Source: Collinsella tanakaei
GTDB lineage: Bacteria; Actinomycetota; Coriobacteriia; Coriobacteriales; Coriobacteriaceae
Assembly: GCF_016900375.1 (NCBI RefSeq)
Contig: NZ_JACJKB010000011.1
Coordinates: forward strand, 30,226 to 94,225
Direction: 5' to 3'
Length of the DNA: 64,000 nt
The notes below the pieces were generated by a model that was not told the DNA's origin, did no database searches, and saw nothing but the letters and a program-made list of their open reading frames with translations. The position numbers and the translations under genes were made by a program. Of the stretch, positions 9,155 to 17,471 are shown piece by piece (position 1 is the stretch's first letter; each line of letters opens with the position of its first letter).

Positions 9155-10234
9155 ATGCATCAGTTCCGCAACGACTACAGCGAGGGCGCAGCACCCGAGG
9201 TGTTGGACGCGCTCGTCCGCACAAACAGCGAGCAGACCTCCGGCTACGGCACCGACGGCCATTGCGCCCACGCGGCAGAGCTTATCCGGACCGCCATCGA
9301 GCAGCCGGACGCCCACGTGTCGTTCGTGCCGGGCGGCACCGTCGCGAACATCCTTGCGATCTCGGCGCTGACCGATGAGTTCGAGGGCCCCATCTGCGCC
9401 GCCGACGCCCATCCGACCGCCCACGAGACTGGCGCGATCGAGGGCTGCGGGCGCCGCTTGCTCGCCACCGCCGACCCCTTCGGCGTGCTCGATCCCGATT
9501 CCGCCGAGCGCATCTGGCGCGTCTGCACGGCAAACGGCTGCCACACCACGCGCCCCGCCATGCTGTACTTCTCGGACACCACGGAGTTCGGCCATGTGTA
9601 CACGCGCGCCGAGTTCGACGCGCTGTGCGACTGGGCAGCCTCGCACGACCTGGCCGTCTACGTCGACGGCGCGCGCATCGCGAGCGCCATGACCGCCGAG
9701 GGCGCCGACCTCGATATCGCGCATATCGCCGAGCGCGCCGACGCCTTCACCCTCGGTGGCACCAAGAACGGCATGCTCTTCGGCGAGGCCCTCGTGGTCA
9801 GCCCCCGGTCCGCCCGCGGCAGGCGCGCCATCGACCGGCTCCCTTACCTCACCAAGCGCGCCGGCGCGATGACCGCCAAGGGGCGCCTGATGGGCGTCAT
9901 GTACGAAGCTGCCTTTAGCACCGACGGCACCGACGTCACGGGTGAGATCCCCTATTGGCGCTACGCCCGCCACGCAAATGCCTGCGCCACGCTCCTTGCC
10001 GCGGGCATGCGCGACGCGGGATTCGAGCCGTACCTCGAAACGATGGGCAACCAGCAGTTCTTCTGGACCGCGCCCGACATAGCGCAGCAGCTCGCCGACG
10101 CCTGCGGCGCCGAGATCTCGCTCGTCGACGACCCGACCGGAGCCGGCCGCGTCGTTTCGCGCTTCGTCACGAGCTGGGCGACCTCTGAGGCCGACGTCGA
10201 CGAGGCGATCGCCTTCGCGAAGACGCTGGTGTAG
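9155..10234 (+). CDS. Threonine aldolase / beta-eliminating lyase family protein
   Basis: 359 residues of the fold-type I PLP family that includes low-specificity L-threonine aldolase (threonine to glycine + acetaldehyde). It begins with NDYSEGAAPEVLDAL, similar to the ND-x-S motif of the family. VYVDGARIASAM holds the PLP-binding Asp and FTLGGTKNGML the Schiff-base Lys. The start at 9155 is preceded by AAAGG at good spacing; the frame is open further upstream but has no ribosome binding site there. The exact substrate cannot be told from sequence; tryptophanase-like or alliinase-like activities are less likely. Confidence 0.88.
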   Translation: MHQFRNDYSEGAAPEVLDALVRTNSEQTSGYGTDGHCAHAAELIRTAIEQPDAHVSFVPGGTVANILAISALTDEFEGPICAADAHPTAHETGAIEGCGRRLLATADPFGVLDPDSAERIWRVCTANGCHTTRPAMLYFSDTTEFGHVYTRAEFDALCDWAASHDLAVYVDGARIASAMTAEGADLDIAHIAERADAFTLGGTKNGMLFGEALVVSPRSARGRRAIDRLPYLTKRAGAMTAKGRLMGVMYEAAFSTDGTDVTGEIPYWRYARHANACATLLAAGMRDAGFEPYLETMGNQQFFWTAPDIAQQLADACGAEISLVDDPTGAGRVVSRFVTSWATSEADVDEAIAFAKTLV

Positions 10235-10261
10235 CCGCTCAAGCCTTCCGACACGCACGCC

Positions 10262-10470
10262 TGTGGATAAAACTGCCAGTTCTGTACCCGAAAGCGCTAC
10301 CAACAACAGAATTCCAGCATCGAAACGCTCGAAATAGTCAGCAAAGCATTCATAACGAACTGAACGAGCGCCCCTTCGCATCCAAAATGATGCGAAGGGG
10401 CGCTCTTGCGCGCTTCGAAGGAATACAGCGTCTGGAGGCGGGGGTACAAAACTGGCAGAAATATCCAGCA
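10262..10470. repeat. Inverted-repeat-bounded element between convergent genes
   Basis: The ends are imperfect inverted repeats of about 28 bp: the left (10262-10289) and the reverse complement of the right (10442-10470) share GGATA, CTGCCAGTT and TGTACCC blocks. The interior carries a separate perfect 16-bp hairpin (10367-10404) and no gene. It fills the gap between the convergent threonine aldolase and transporter genes and could be a MITE-like remnant or a compound bidirectional terminator. Confidence 0.5.
10367..10404. terminator. Likely bidirectional terminator hairpin
   Basis: Perfect 16-bp stem (AGCGCCCCTTCGCATC and its complement) with a 6-base loop between two convergent genes. No T-run follows on either strand, so termination efficiency is uncertain. 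Confidence 0.55.
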
Positions 10471-10476
10471 GCCGTC

Positions 10477-11514
10477 TCAACGCCGCTGCAGAAGCGGCCG
10501 CAGGAACGAGAAGTGCGTCTCGGAGAGCACGATCGACACGAAGATGAGCGCAAAGCCCGCCACAAGCCTGCCCGACAGCAGCTCGTTCGCGAAGATAACG
10601 GAGAAGAGCACGCCCGACGGGGACTCGAGCGAGAGCAGCAGCGAGCCGATCGAGGGCGGCACGTGCACGAGAGCGATGTTCTGCAGCAGCATGCCTACGC
10701 AGGTGCAGAACACCGACAGGAACGCCAGCACGCCCAGAAGACTCGGCGTCCACACGCTCGCCGCAGGAGGCACCTCGGTAACAAAGCTGATCGCCGCGCA
10801 CATCGTGCCGACCGTCAAGAACATCCAAAACGTGATGACGTTGATGTCTAGATCGCGCCCGAAGCGCGAGACGACCGCCATCTGAAGGGCGAAGAACAGC
10901 GCTCCGGCGAGCGTGAGGGCGTCGCCTATATTCATGGTGAAATCGTCGAGCGCCACAAGGCCGATACCGCCCAAGCACAGCAGCGCCGCACCCACGTTAA
11001 AGCGCGTCAGCGGCTCCCCGCTCATGAAATGGCTGATGAACGGCACCAGAATGCAGTACGTGCCGGTGAGGAAGGCGTTCTTGCCCGCCGTCGTCTCGCC
11101 GAGGCCGAGCGTCTGCAGGCCGTACGCCGTTCCCATCAGCACGCCCATGAGGGCACCCACGGCAAGGTTGCGCTTGTTGAAGTGAACGCGGATGCGCTTG
11201 GCAAACAGCACCAGCATGATGAGGGCCGCGAACAGGAAGCGGCAGGCAAGCAGGTAGAACGTGGGCAGCAGGTCGAGTGCGTCCTTCATGACGAAGAACG
11301 AGAAGCCCCACATGCATGCCATGGTGACCAGGATGAGCTTCCAAAACAGCGGCGAGCGCGCACCGGCACCACGCAGCCTGCGCGTGCTGGCACCGCGGTC
11401 CTCAAGCGCCACGGGAGCATCGGCACCCAGCAGGGCGTCGAGGTCATCGGCAGGAACGGAGGCGTTCCGAAGCTGCGCTTCGGATATGTTGCGTGAGGTA
11501 TTCGTAGTATCCAT
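10477..11514 (-). CDS. EamA/DMT-superfamily transporter
   Basis: About 345 residues with ten predicted membrane helices in two repeated EamA halves, typical of drug/metabolite exporters of amino acids, nucleotide sugars or other small molecules. An N-terminal cytoplasmic tail of about 50 residues precedes the first helix (LFWKLILVTMACMWGFSFFV). The second half ends in helices containing PSIGSLLLSLESP, a common EamA signature. The start at 11514 (MDTTNTSRN) is chosen over one 12 codons upstream, but no clear ribosome binding site supports either. Substrate unknown. It is a single-gene unit between pyk and the element at 10262-10470. Confidence 0.85.
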   Translation of the reverse strand: MDTTNTSRNISEAQLRNASVPADDLDALLGADAPVALEDRGASTRRLRGAGARSPLFWKLILVTMACMWGFSFFVMKDALDLLPTFYLLACRFLFAALIMLVLFAKRIRVHFNKRNLAVGALMGVLMGTAYGLQTLGLGETTAGKNAFLTGTYCILVPFISHFMSGEPLTRFNVGAALLCLGGIGLVALDDFTMNIGDALTLAGALFFALQMAVVSRFGRDLDINVITFWMFLTVGTMCAAISFVTEVPPAASVWTPSLLGVLAFLSVFCTCVGMLLQNIALVHVPPSIGSLLLSLESPSGVLFSVIFANELLSGRLVAGFALIFVSIVLSETHFSFLRPLLQRR

Positions 11515-11553
11515 ACGCGTTAATGTAGCACGTTGCGCCACGCCGCTCAACGC

Positions 11554-11583
11554 AGCGGGCCCTGCGCTACCGCAGGGCCCGCT
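11554..11583 (-). terminator. Hairpin downstream of pyk
   Basis: 13-bp perfect stem (AGCGGGCCCTGCG and complement) with a 4-base loop, 50 bp after the pyk stop and just upstream of the transporter gene. No T-run is present. Confidence 0.55.
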
Positions 11584-11633
11584 GGCAGATTCAACTTGTT
11601 CGCCTACCCGCTCGGGCAGGCCTTAGAGCTACG

Positions 11634-13091
11634 TTAGCGCACCTGCGCCACGTGCACGACGTTCGTGGAGGTCACGCCGTCGGCGAAGGTGATGGACGTA
11701 TCCGGATCGCCCACGGTCAGCACGGCGACATCGCCCACGCGCACGATACCGCGGCTCTTCGCGCACTCGAGCGCCGTCTTGACGATGTAGCGCTTGTCGC
11801 CGATCTGGCCCTCGGTCACCGGCTCGACGCCCCAGTAGATCGTCATCTTGCGCGTGGCCGCGTCGTGCGGCGTCACGGCGAGAATCGGCAGCATGGGGCG
11901 GAAGTTGGAAACCAGGCGCGCGGAGCGGCCGGACTCGGTCGGGATGATGATGGCGCGAGCCTTGACGTTAAAGGCCGTGCTCACGGCAGCCAGGCCGATG
12001 GCGCTGTTGATGGCGCGGATGCCCGTCTCTTCGGTGTGGATGTCCAGGCGGTTGTGCTCAGGCATGGTGGCCTCGGCGATCAGCGCGATGTTGGCCATCA
12101 TCTGCACGGACTCGAGCGGGTACTTGCCGGCAGCGGTCTCACCGGAGAGCATGGTCGCATCCGTGCCGTCGGCGATGGCGTTGGCCACGTCGGTGACCTC
12201 GGCGCGGGTCGGACGCGGGTTGCGGATCATGGAGTCGAGCATCTGCGTGGCCGTGATGACCGGCTTGTACGCCTTGTTGCACTTCTGGATGATCTCCTTC
12301 TGGATGGTGGGGCACACCTCGGGCGCGACCTCGACGCCCAGGTCGCCGCGGGCGACCATGATGCCGTCGGACTCCTTCAGGATGTCATCGAAGTGGTAGA
12401 CGGCCACGGCGCACTCGATCTTGGGGAAGATGTCGATGTTGCCGCCGCCGTTCTCCTGGCACAGCTTGCGGATCTCGCGGACACCCGCGGCGTCGCGGAT
12501 GAAGGAGGCCGCGATGAAGTCGATGCCCTCCTCGATGCCGAACAGGATGTCCTTGCGGTCCTGCTCGGTGATGGTGGGAAGCGACAGCTTGGCGTTGGGG
12601 ACGTTCACGCCCTTCTTCTCGCCGAGCTCGCCGCCGTTATCGACATGGCAGACGATATCCTGGCCGTCGATGCTCTTGACCGTCAGGCCGATGAGGCCGT
12701 CGTCGATCAGGATGGTTCCGCCCGGATGCACCTCGCGCGGAAGCTCCAGGTGATCGAGGTAGAAGTGCTCGGCGGTGCCCTGTAGCTCCTCGGACGTCTC
12801 GGCCGCGGTGACCGTGACCATGCCGCCCGTCTCGAGCGTCACCTTCTGGTGGTCCTTGAGGAAGCCGGTTCGGATCTCGGGGCCCTTGGTGTCCAGCAGG
12901 ATGCCCACCGGCTTGCCCAACTCGGCAGCGATGCGCTTCACGCGCGCCATGCGCTCGTGCTGCTCCTCGTGGCTGCCATGCGAAAAATTAAAGCGGGCCA
13001 CGTTCATGCCCGCCTTGATCATTTCACGAAGGATATTGTCGTCATCACATGCCGGTCCCATGGTGCAAACGATTTTCGTGCGCTTGTTCAT
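11634..13091 (-). CDS. pyk: Pyruvate kinase
   Basis: Final glycolytic step, PEP + ADP to pyruvate + ATP. Motifs: IVCTMGPA at the N-terminus, GMNVARFNFSHG, LLDTKGPEIRTG, KIECAVAVYHFDDIL with the catalytic Lys, IMVARGDLGVE, and the activation-loop region TATQMLDSMIRNPRPTRAE. The C-terminal allosteric domain is complete (485 residues). The start at 13091 (MNKRTK) has GGTGGAGAG at correct spacing. No extra C-terminal PEP-utiliser domain is attached. It receives PEP from the aldolase encoded next to it. Confidence 0.97.
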   Translation of the reverse strand: MNKRTKIVCTMGPACDDDNILREMIKAGMNVARFNFSHGSHEEQHERMARVKRIAAELGKPVGILLDTKGPEIRTGFLKDHQKVTLETGGMVTVTAAETSEELQGTAEHFYLDHLELPREVHPGGTILIDDGLIGLTVKSIDGQDIVCHVDNGGELGEKKGVNVPNAKLSLPTITEQDRKDILFGIEEGIDFIAASFIRDAAGVREIRKLCQENGGGNIDIFPKIECAVAVYHFDDILKESDGIMVARGDLGVEVAPEVCPTIQKEIIQKCNKAYKPVITATQMLDSMIRNPRPTRAEVTDVANAIADGTDATMLSGETAAGKYPLESVQMMANIALIAEATMPEHNRLDIHTEETGIRAINSAIGLAAVSTAFNVKARAIIIPTESGRSARLVSNFRPMLPILAVTPHDAATRKMTIYWGVEPVTEGQIGDKRYIVKTALECAKSRGIVRVGDVAVLTVGDPDTSITFADGVTSTNVVHVAQVR

Positions 13092-13156
13092 GTGTCTCTC
13101 CACCTTTCCGCGAGCGCGCTATGCGCATTCCGACAATTTCCCCCTGCGATGCCATA

Positions 13157-13184
13157 AGGGTACCGGATGGCACGGCACATTCAA
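13157..13184 (-). promoter_or_regulatory. Possible pyk promoter
   Basis: On the minus strand, TTGAAT and TACCCT are separated by 16 bp, about 65 bp upstream of the pyk start codon. The rest of the 340-bp gap between fba and pyk shows no gene on either strand. Confidence 0.35.
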
Positions 13185-13332
13185 GCACCCACTCCCCCAA
13201 CGGTCGATATACCTGGTGAGCGTTGGCATCAAATCCCCTGCGTATCCCATATGTTTATATTCGCACGCATCCTGTGCGCTTTTTAGTAGCAAAGGGGATA
13301 ATACCGGCCCTACACATGCGGGTCCGAAAACG

Positions 13333-13409
13333 AAAAGAGGGCCCCGGCCCCCTCGGGCCGTCTGCGCGCAACCGGCGCAATCGGTCCCGAGGGAACACGA
13401 AGCCCTCTT
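13333..13409 (-). terminator. Nested-stem terminator of the aldolase gene
   Basis: On the minus strand an outer stem AAGAGGGC / GCCCTCTT encloses an inner CCCTCGGG / CCCGAGGG stem and is followed by TTTTCGTTTT. It starts about 20 bp after the aldolase stop codon. Confidence 0.75.
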
Positions 13410-13430
13410 CAATACATCAACGGCGATGCG

Positions 13431-14279
13431 CTACGCGCGACCGACCGAACCGAGGTTCTCCATGCGGATCTTGACGATCTTGGTGATCTCGGCCATACCG
13501 GCCTGGCCCGGCTTCTTGGGATCGAAGCAGGTGGGGTTCTCGGCCATGTAGGCCATGAAGCCCTTGGTGAAAGCCTGACGCAGCTCGGTAGCGTAGTTGA
13601 CCTTGCAGATGCCGTTCTTCACAGCCTCGGCGACCTGCTCGTCGGGCACACCGGAGGTACCGTGCAGGACCAGGGGCACGTCGACGGCGGCGCGGATGGC
13701 CTTGACGACGTCCTGCTCGATGTGGGGCTCGGCGGTGTAGACGCCGTGCGAGGTGCCGACGCCGATGGCGAGCGAGGTGCAGCCGGTGCGCTCGACGAAC
13801 TCGCGGGCCTCGTCCGGGTCGGTGTAGGGGCTCTCGCCCTCGACCTCGACGTCGTCCTCCTTGCCGCCGACCTTGCCCAGCTCGGCCTCGACGGGCACGC
13901 CCATGGCGGCGCCGGCGTCGGCGACGAGCTTGGTCAGGGCGATGTTGTCCTCGAAGGTCTCGTGGGAGCCGTCGATCATGACGGAGGTGTAACCGGTGCG
14001 CAGGGCCTTCATGCAGCGATCGTAGCCGTCGCCGTGATCGAGGTGCAGGGCCACGGGCACGTTCGTGCGCTCAGCGGCGGCCTTGACCATGCCGTAGAAG
14101 TAATCGAGGCCGGTCATCTTGATGGTGCCGGATGTGGTCTGCATGATGACGGGGGACTTGGTCTCCTCCGCGGCGGCCAGGACGGCCATGACGAACTCGA
14201 GGTTCTCGACGTTGAACGCGCCGACGGCGTAGTGGTTCTCCTGCGCGTCGAGCAGCATCTCCTTGGTGGTCACGAGCAT
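13431..14279 (-). CDS. Class II ketose-bisphosphate aldolase (fructose- or tagatose-bisphosphate)
   Basis: 282 residues, the size of GatY/KbaY and short class II Fba enzymes. Zinc and substrate motifs are clear: ALHLDHGDGYDRCM, a metal-binding Glu in PVEAELGKVGG, and VLHGTSGVPDEQV. The enzyme splits a ketohexose 1,6-bisphosphate to DHAP and glyceraldehyde-3-phosphate. The family does not separate fructose from tagatose by sequence alone. AgaS, NagA and a PfkB kinase lie within 9 kb, so tagatose-1,6-bisphosphate from galactosamine is a plausible substrate; as possibly the only aldolase it could also serve glycolysis. The start at 14279 has GGAGGGAG upstream. It is divergent from the DeoR regulator. 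Confidence 0.92.
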   Translation of the reverse strand: MLVTTKEMLLDAQENHYAVGAFNVENLEFVMAVLAAAEETKSPVIMQTTSGTIKMTGLDYFYGMVKAAAERTNVPVALHLDHGDGYDRCMKALRTGYTSVMIDGSHETFEDNIALTKLVADAGAAMGVPVEAELGKVGGKEDDVEVEGESPYTDPDEAREFVERTGCTSLAIGVGTSHGVYTAEPHIEQDVVKAIRAAVDVPLVLHGTSGVPDEQVAEAVKNGICKVNYATELRQAFTKGFMAYMAENPTCFDPKKPGQAGMAEITKIVKIRMENLGSVGRA

Positions 14280-14558
14280 GGGCGATTCGCTCCCTCCTGC
14301 CGCCGCGCACCGCGCGGACGGTCTCGACTTGCCGCCCCACCTCTTTGGGACGGCGCCTGCCATCATTGTAGGGGAATGCAAAAGCGGCAGCTCATGCGCA
14401 GCATCGGCGCCGTCGCGCGCAGCGAAAAGCAAAGGCAAGCCTCGCGGTAGCGCGCAGACACCGACGCGAACCGCATGCGGCGCGAGGGCATCGGCGAGCG
14501 GTATGCCCGACCTGCAATTTGCGTAAAAGAAAAGAATCGAAGTATCTTTGCTTGCGAA

Positions 14559-14578
14559 AAAGCAAAATAAAGCAAAAT
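14559..14578. promoter_or_regulatory. Tandem 10-bp repeat, possible DeoR operator
   Basis: Two perfect copies of AAAGCAAAAT in tandem in an AT-rich patch of the divergent aldolase/DeoR gap. Read on the other strand this gives TTTTGC-TTT repeats, resembling the T-rich direct-repeat operators of DeoR/AgaR-type regulators. The 380-bp gap holds no gene. Confidence 0.4.
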
Positions 14579-14622
14579 GGAATCTCCACGGTTTGTTCAT
14601 GATTGAACGTGGGCAAAGCTGC

Positions 14623-14637
14623 GGGGTACCTTACCCC
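14623..14637. promoter_or_regulatory. Small palindrome before DeoR gene
   Basis: GGGGTA-CCT-TACCCC lies 24 bp before the DeoR start codon, a position suited to an autoregulatory operator. Confidence 0.3.
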
Positions 14638-14660
14638 ACCTCCACGAAAGAAGGCGATCC

Positions 14661-15467
14661 ATGTCGACATCAGCATCCCATTCGTTTGCCGAGGAGCGTC
14701 GCGCCGCCATCATGGCGATGCTCGACCGGTCCGCATCCGTCCAGGTCGCCGAGCTCACTCGCGCCTTCGGCGTGTCCGCCGTCACCATCCGCTCCGACCT
14801 CGACGCACTCGAGGCCGACGGCAAGCTGCGCCGCACGCACGGCGGCGCCGTCTCGCTGCACAAGACGCTCACCGTCTCCATCCAAGACCGCCGCGTCAAC
14901 GTGAACGTCGCGGCAAAGCAGGCCATCGCGCGCGCCGCAATCGAGCTCGTCGACGACGGCGATGCGCTGCTCGTCGATTCGGGCACCACCGCTCTGGAGT
15001 TCGTGCGCATGCTCGGCTCGAAATCGGACATCACCGTCGTCACCGCCGACGTCACGGTGGCGAACTTCATCGACGAGAGCCTGCCTACGGTCGACGCCAT
15101 CCTGCTGGGCGGGGCGCTGCGCAAGGGGCACCGCTACCTGTACGGCTCGCTCGCCCTGCGCTCGCTGGAGGTCCTGCATGCCGACAAGGCCTTCCTGTGC
15201 CCCACCGCGCTCGTTCCCGGACGCGGCTTCATGACCAACTACGAACAGATGGCCGAGGTCAAGGCAGGTATGATGCGGGCTGCGGGCACACGCATCGTGC
15301 TCATGGACGCGAGCAAGGTGAACGGCAGCGGGCTCTTCCGGTTCGCAGGGCTCGACGACGCCGACACCATCGTCATGGACCGCGACCCAGACGGTCTCGT
15401 GGCCTCCGAGCTGGAGGCGCTGGAGGAAGCCGCCAGGCGCCCGCATCTCGTGCTCGCCCAGAGCTGA
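14661..15467 (+). CDS. DeoR-family sugar-metabolism regulator
   Basis: 268 residues. The N-terminal winged helix-turn-helix (VQVAELTRAFGVSAVTIRSD, then L-x-ALEADGKLRRTHGGAV) is the DeoR signature. The C-terminal DeoRC sensor domain has the phosphosugar-binding LLVDSGTTALEFVRML and the TADVTVANFI motif. Such proteins repress sugar genes and respond to a sugar phosphate. It is divergent from the bisphosphate aldolase, which suggests it controls that gene and perhaps the GalNAc genes, in the manner of AgaR, GatR or FruR. AAAGAAGG precedes the start. A hairpin repeat overlaps its stop codon. Confidence 0.93.
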   Translation: MSTSASHSFAEERRAAIMAMLDRSASVQVAELTRAFGVSAVTIRSDLDALEADGKLRRTHGGAVSLHKTLTVSIQDRRVNVNVAAKQAIARAAIELVDDGDALLVDSGTTALEFVRMLGSKSDITVVTADVTVANFIDESLPTVDAILLGGALRKGHRYLYGSLALRSLEVLHADKAFLCPTALVPGRGFMTNYEQMAEVKAGMMRAAGTRIVLMDASKVNGSGLFRFAGLDDADTIVMDRDPDGLVASELEALEEAARRPHLVLAQS

Positions 15468-15502
15468 GCGACAAGATTGAACCTGGCCCCAACTTGTCGT
15501 TG
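15466..15502. repeat. GAGCGACAAG hairpin repeat, copy 1
   Basis: Arms GAGCGACAAG and CTTGTCGTTG flank an ACCTGGCCCCA core. A second copy with the same arms and core is at 45888-45924. This copy overlaps the DeoR stop codon and may act as its terminator, though no T-run follows. Confidence 0.65.
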
Positions 15503-15539
15503 AGGGTCATCGCAGGGGCCGCACTGGGGAATAATCTGT

Positions 15540-16615
15540 ATGTTTGGCATAGTCGCTCGATATCCGGGCGCGGCGGCGGCCGCTCTTCTGGAGGCTTCTC
15601 GGGTGGCCGCGGAAGGTCCGGCGGCATGGGCTCGCCGTTCGGCGGCGGCATGGGTGGCCCGCGCATGGGTCGGCCCGCTCCTCCCCCGCAGCGGCGCTCC
15701 TCGTTCGGCGGCAACTTCATGGGCGGCTTCCTCATGGGCAGCCTCATGAATCGCAACCGCACCGTCGTCGTCAACAACGGCGGCCCCGGGCGCGGGCCGG
15801 GCGGTCCCGCACCGAGCTCCGGTGGCGGCTGCTTCGGCGGCTGCGCGGGCATGCTCGTCGCCATCGTGATCGTCGCGCTTCTGGGAGCCCTCGCCACCAC
15901 CTTCATACCCTCGTGCTCGACGGGCTACAGCGAGCAGGGCGCATCGACCGTTATCCGCGAGGAGCTGCCGGCGGGCTCGGTCGATGAGACCGCCTACTAC
16001 ACGGACGCCGACGGCGACTGGATCCACAGCCCCTTGACGCTCGAGCGCGGCATGCGGGAGTTCTTCGAGAAGACCGGCGTGCAGCCCTACGTCTACATCC
16101 TGAAGAACGGAACCACCTCCTCCACCTCGGCGCTCACCGATGCGGCGGAGGAGCTCTACGACGAGCTCTTCACCGACGAGGGGCACTTCCTGCTCGTGTT
16201 CTGCGACGACGGCAACGGCTCCTACAACTGCGGCTACGCTGCGGGATCGCTCGCCACGCAGGTCATGGACTCCGAGGCTGTCGGCATCCTCAGCGAGCAG
16301 CTCGAGCGTGCCTACGGCGACCTCTCGCTTTCTGAGGAGGAGATCTTCTCGCAGGCGTTCTCCGAGACAGCCGACCTCATCATGAGCGCCGCCGACAACC
16401 AGCAGGTCTCCGAGACCACCCGAAACGTCGTCATCGGCGTCGTGGCCGTGGTCGCCGTGGGCGGTGTCGTGTACCTCGTTGCCAAGAACCGCAAGGCTAA
16501 GCAGGAAGCCGAGCGCAAGCGCACCGAGGAGATCCTCAACACTCCCCTCGAGAAGTTCGGCGACACCGACATCGAGGACCTAGCCGACAAATACGAAGAC
16601 GACGCCGACAAGTAG
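15540..16615 (+). CDS. TPM-domain-like membrane protein with apparent frameshift near start
   Basis: The product has a Gly/Arg-rich N-terminus (GGRGRSGGMGSPFGGGM), a membrane helix (GMLVAIVIVALLGALATTFI), a ~190-residue extracellular region with YYTDADGDWIHSP and PYVYILKNG that resembles TPM-type domains, a second membrane helix and an acidic cytoplasmic tail. The only well-placed start is ATG at 15540, preceded by GGGGA, but it lies one frame off the body; a single inserted base after about codon 4 would join MFG to the SRSISGRGGG body. Either a real frameshift, a sequence error or a non-standard start applies. PspA follows 80 bp later, so a joint role in envelope stress is plausible. Confidence 0.65.
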
Positions 16616-16697
16616 GCGCGCCTATAGCCCTCGTCGAGCAAGGGCGCCTGAAGACCCATCAGACGCAATCCGCGTCTACGAGGAAAGGAACAAGACT

Positions 16698-17378
16698 ATG
16701 GGTATCCTTGACCGTTTCACCACCATCGTGAAGGCCAACATCAACGAGCTTCTCGATCACGCTGAGGATCCGGCGAAGATGATCGACCAGTACCTGGTCG
16801 ACCTGACCGAGTCGCTCGCGGAGGTCAAGAAGGAGACCGCCGGCGTCATCGCCGAGGAGAAGCGCTGCCGCCGTCTGGTCGACGACAACGAGGCCGAGGT
16901 CAACCGCATGGAGGAGCTCGCCAAGAAAGCCCTTACCGCCGGCAACGAGGGCGATGCCCGCACGTTCCTCGGCAAGAAGCAGCAGCTCGCGACCGCGGGC
17001 ACCGTACTCGTCAAGGCCTATGAAGCCGCCCACGCCAACGCCGAGAAGATGCGCCAGATGCACGACAAGCTCGTGAGCGATATCGAGAACCTCAAGAGCC
17101 GTCGCGAGACCATCAAGGCCAAGGTCGCCGTCGCCAAGACGCAGGAGAAGGTCGCCGGCTTCACCTCCGGCTCCGACCGCGCCGAGAGCGCCATCGCCGC
17201 CTTCGACCGCATGGAGGCCAAGGCCGATCGCATGCTCGACACCGCCGACGCCATGGCCGAGCTCAACGAGGATCCGACCGACGACATCGCCGACCTGGAG
17301 CAGAAATACTCCTCCGTTGCCGACAGCGCCGCCGTCGACGGCGAGCTCGCCCGCCTGAAGGCGGAGATGGGCCTCTAA
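16698..17378 (+). CDS. pspA: PspA/IM30-family membrane-stress protein
   Basis: 226 residues, almost all alpha-helical coiled coil as in PspA, IM30 and LiaH. It begins MGILDRFTTIVKANINELLD, matching the family's amphipathic membrane-binding helix, and continues with DPAKMIDQYLVDL. These proteins polymerise on damaged membranes and preserve the proton gradient. The TPM-like membrane gene lies just upstream, a pairing also seen in other actinobacteria and firmicutes. GAGGAAAGGAA is a strong ribosome binding site. A strong terminator follows. Confidence 0.93.
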   Translation: MGILDRFTTIVKANINELLDHAEDPAKMIDQYLVDLTESLAEVKKETAGVIAEEKRCRRLVDDNEAEVNRMEELAKKALTAGNEGDARTFLGKKQQLATAGTVLVKAYEAAHANAEKMRQMHDKLVSDIENLKSRRETIKAKVAVAKTQEKVAGFTSGSDRAESAIAAFDRMEAKADRMLDTADAMAELNEDPTDDIADLEQKYSSVADSAAVDGELARLKAEMGL

Positions 17379-17404
17379 CGAAAGCCCCGCACATCGCGAT
17401 ATGA

Positions 17405-17440
17405 AATCGCCCCCGGTCGGACGTTCGACCGGGGGCGATT
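17405..17440. terminator. Bidirectional terminator between pspA and pfkB-type kinase
   Basis: Perfect 15-bp stem AATCGCCCCCGGTCG and complement with a 6-base loop, between convergent genes. Confidence 0.8.
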
Positions 17441-17471
17441 GCGTTACACGGCTATCGTCGGCTGAGGTCCG

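Noticed and set aside
9047..10978. 643-codon minus-strand frame across two real genes
   Set aside because: Antisense to the threonine aldolase-like gene and running past its end; no homology or start signal.
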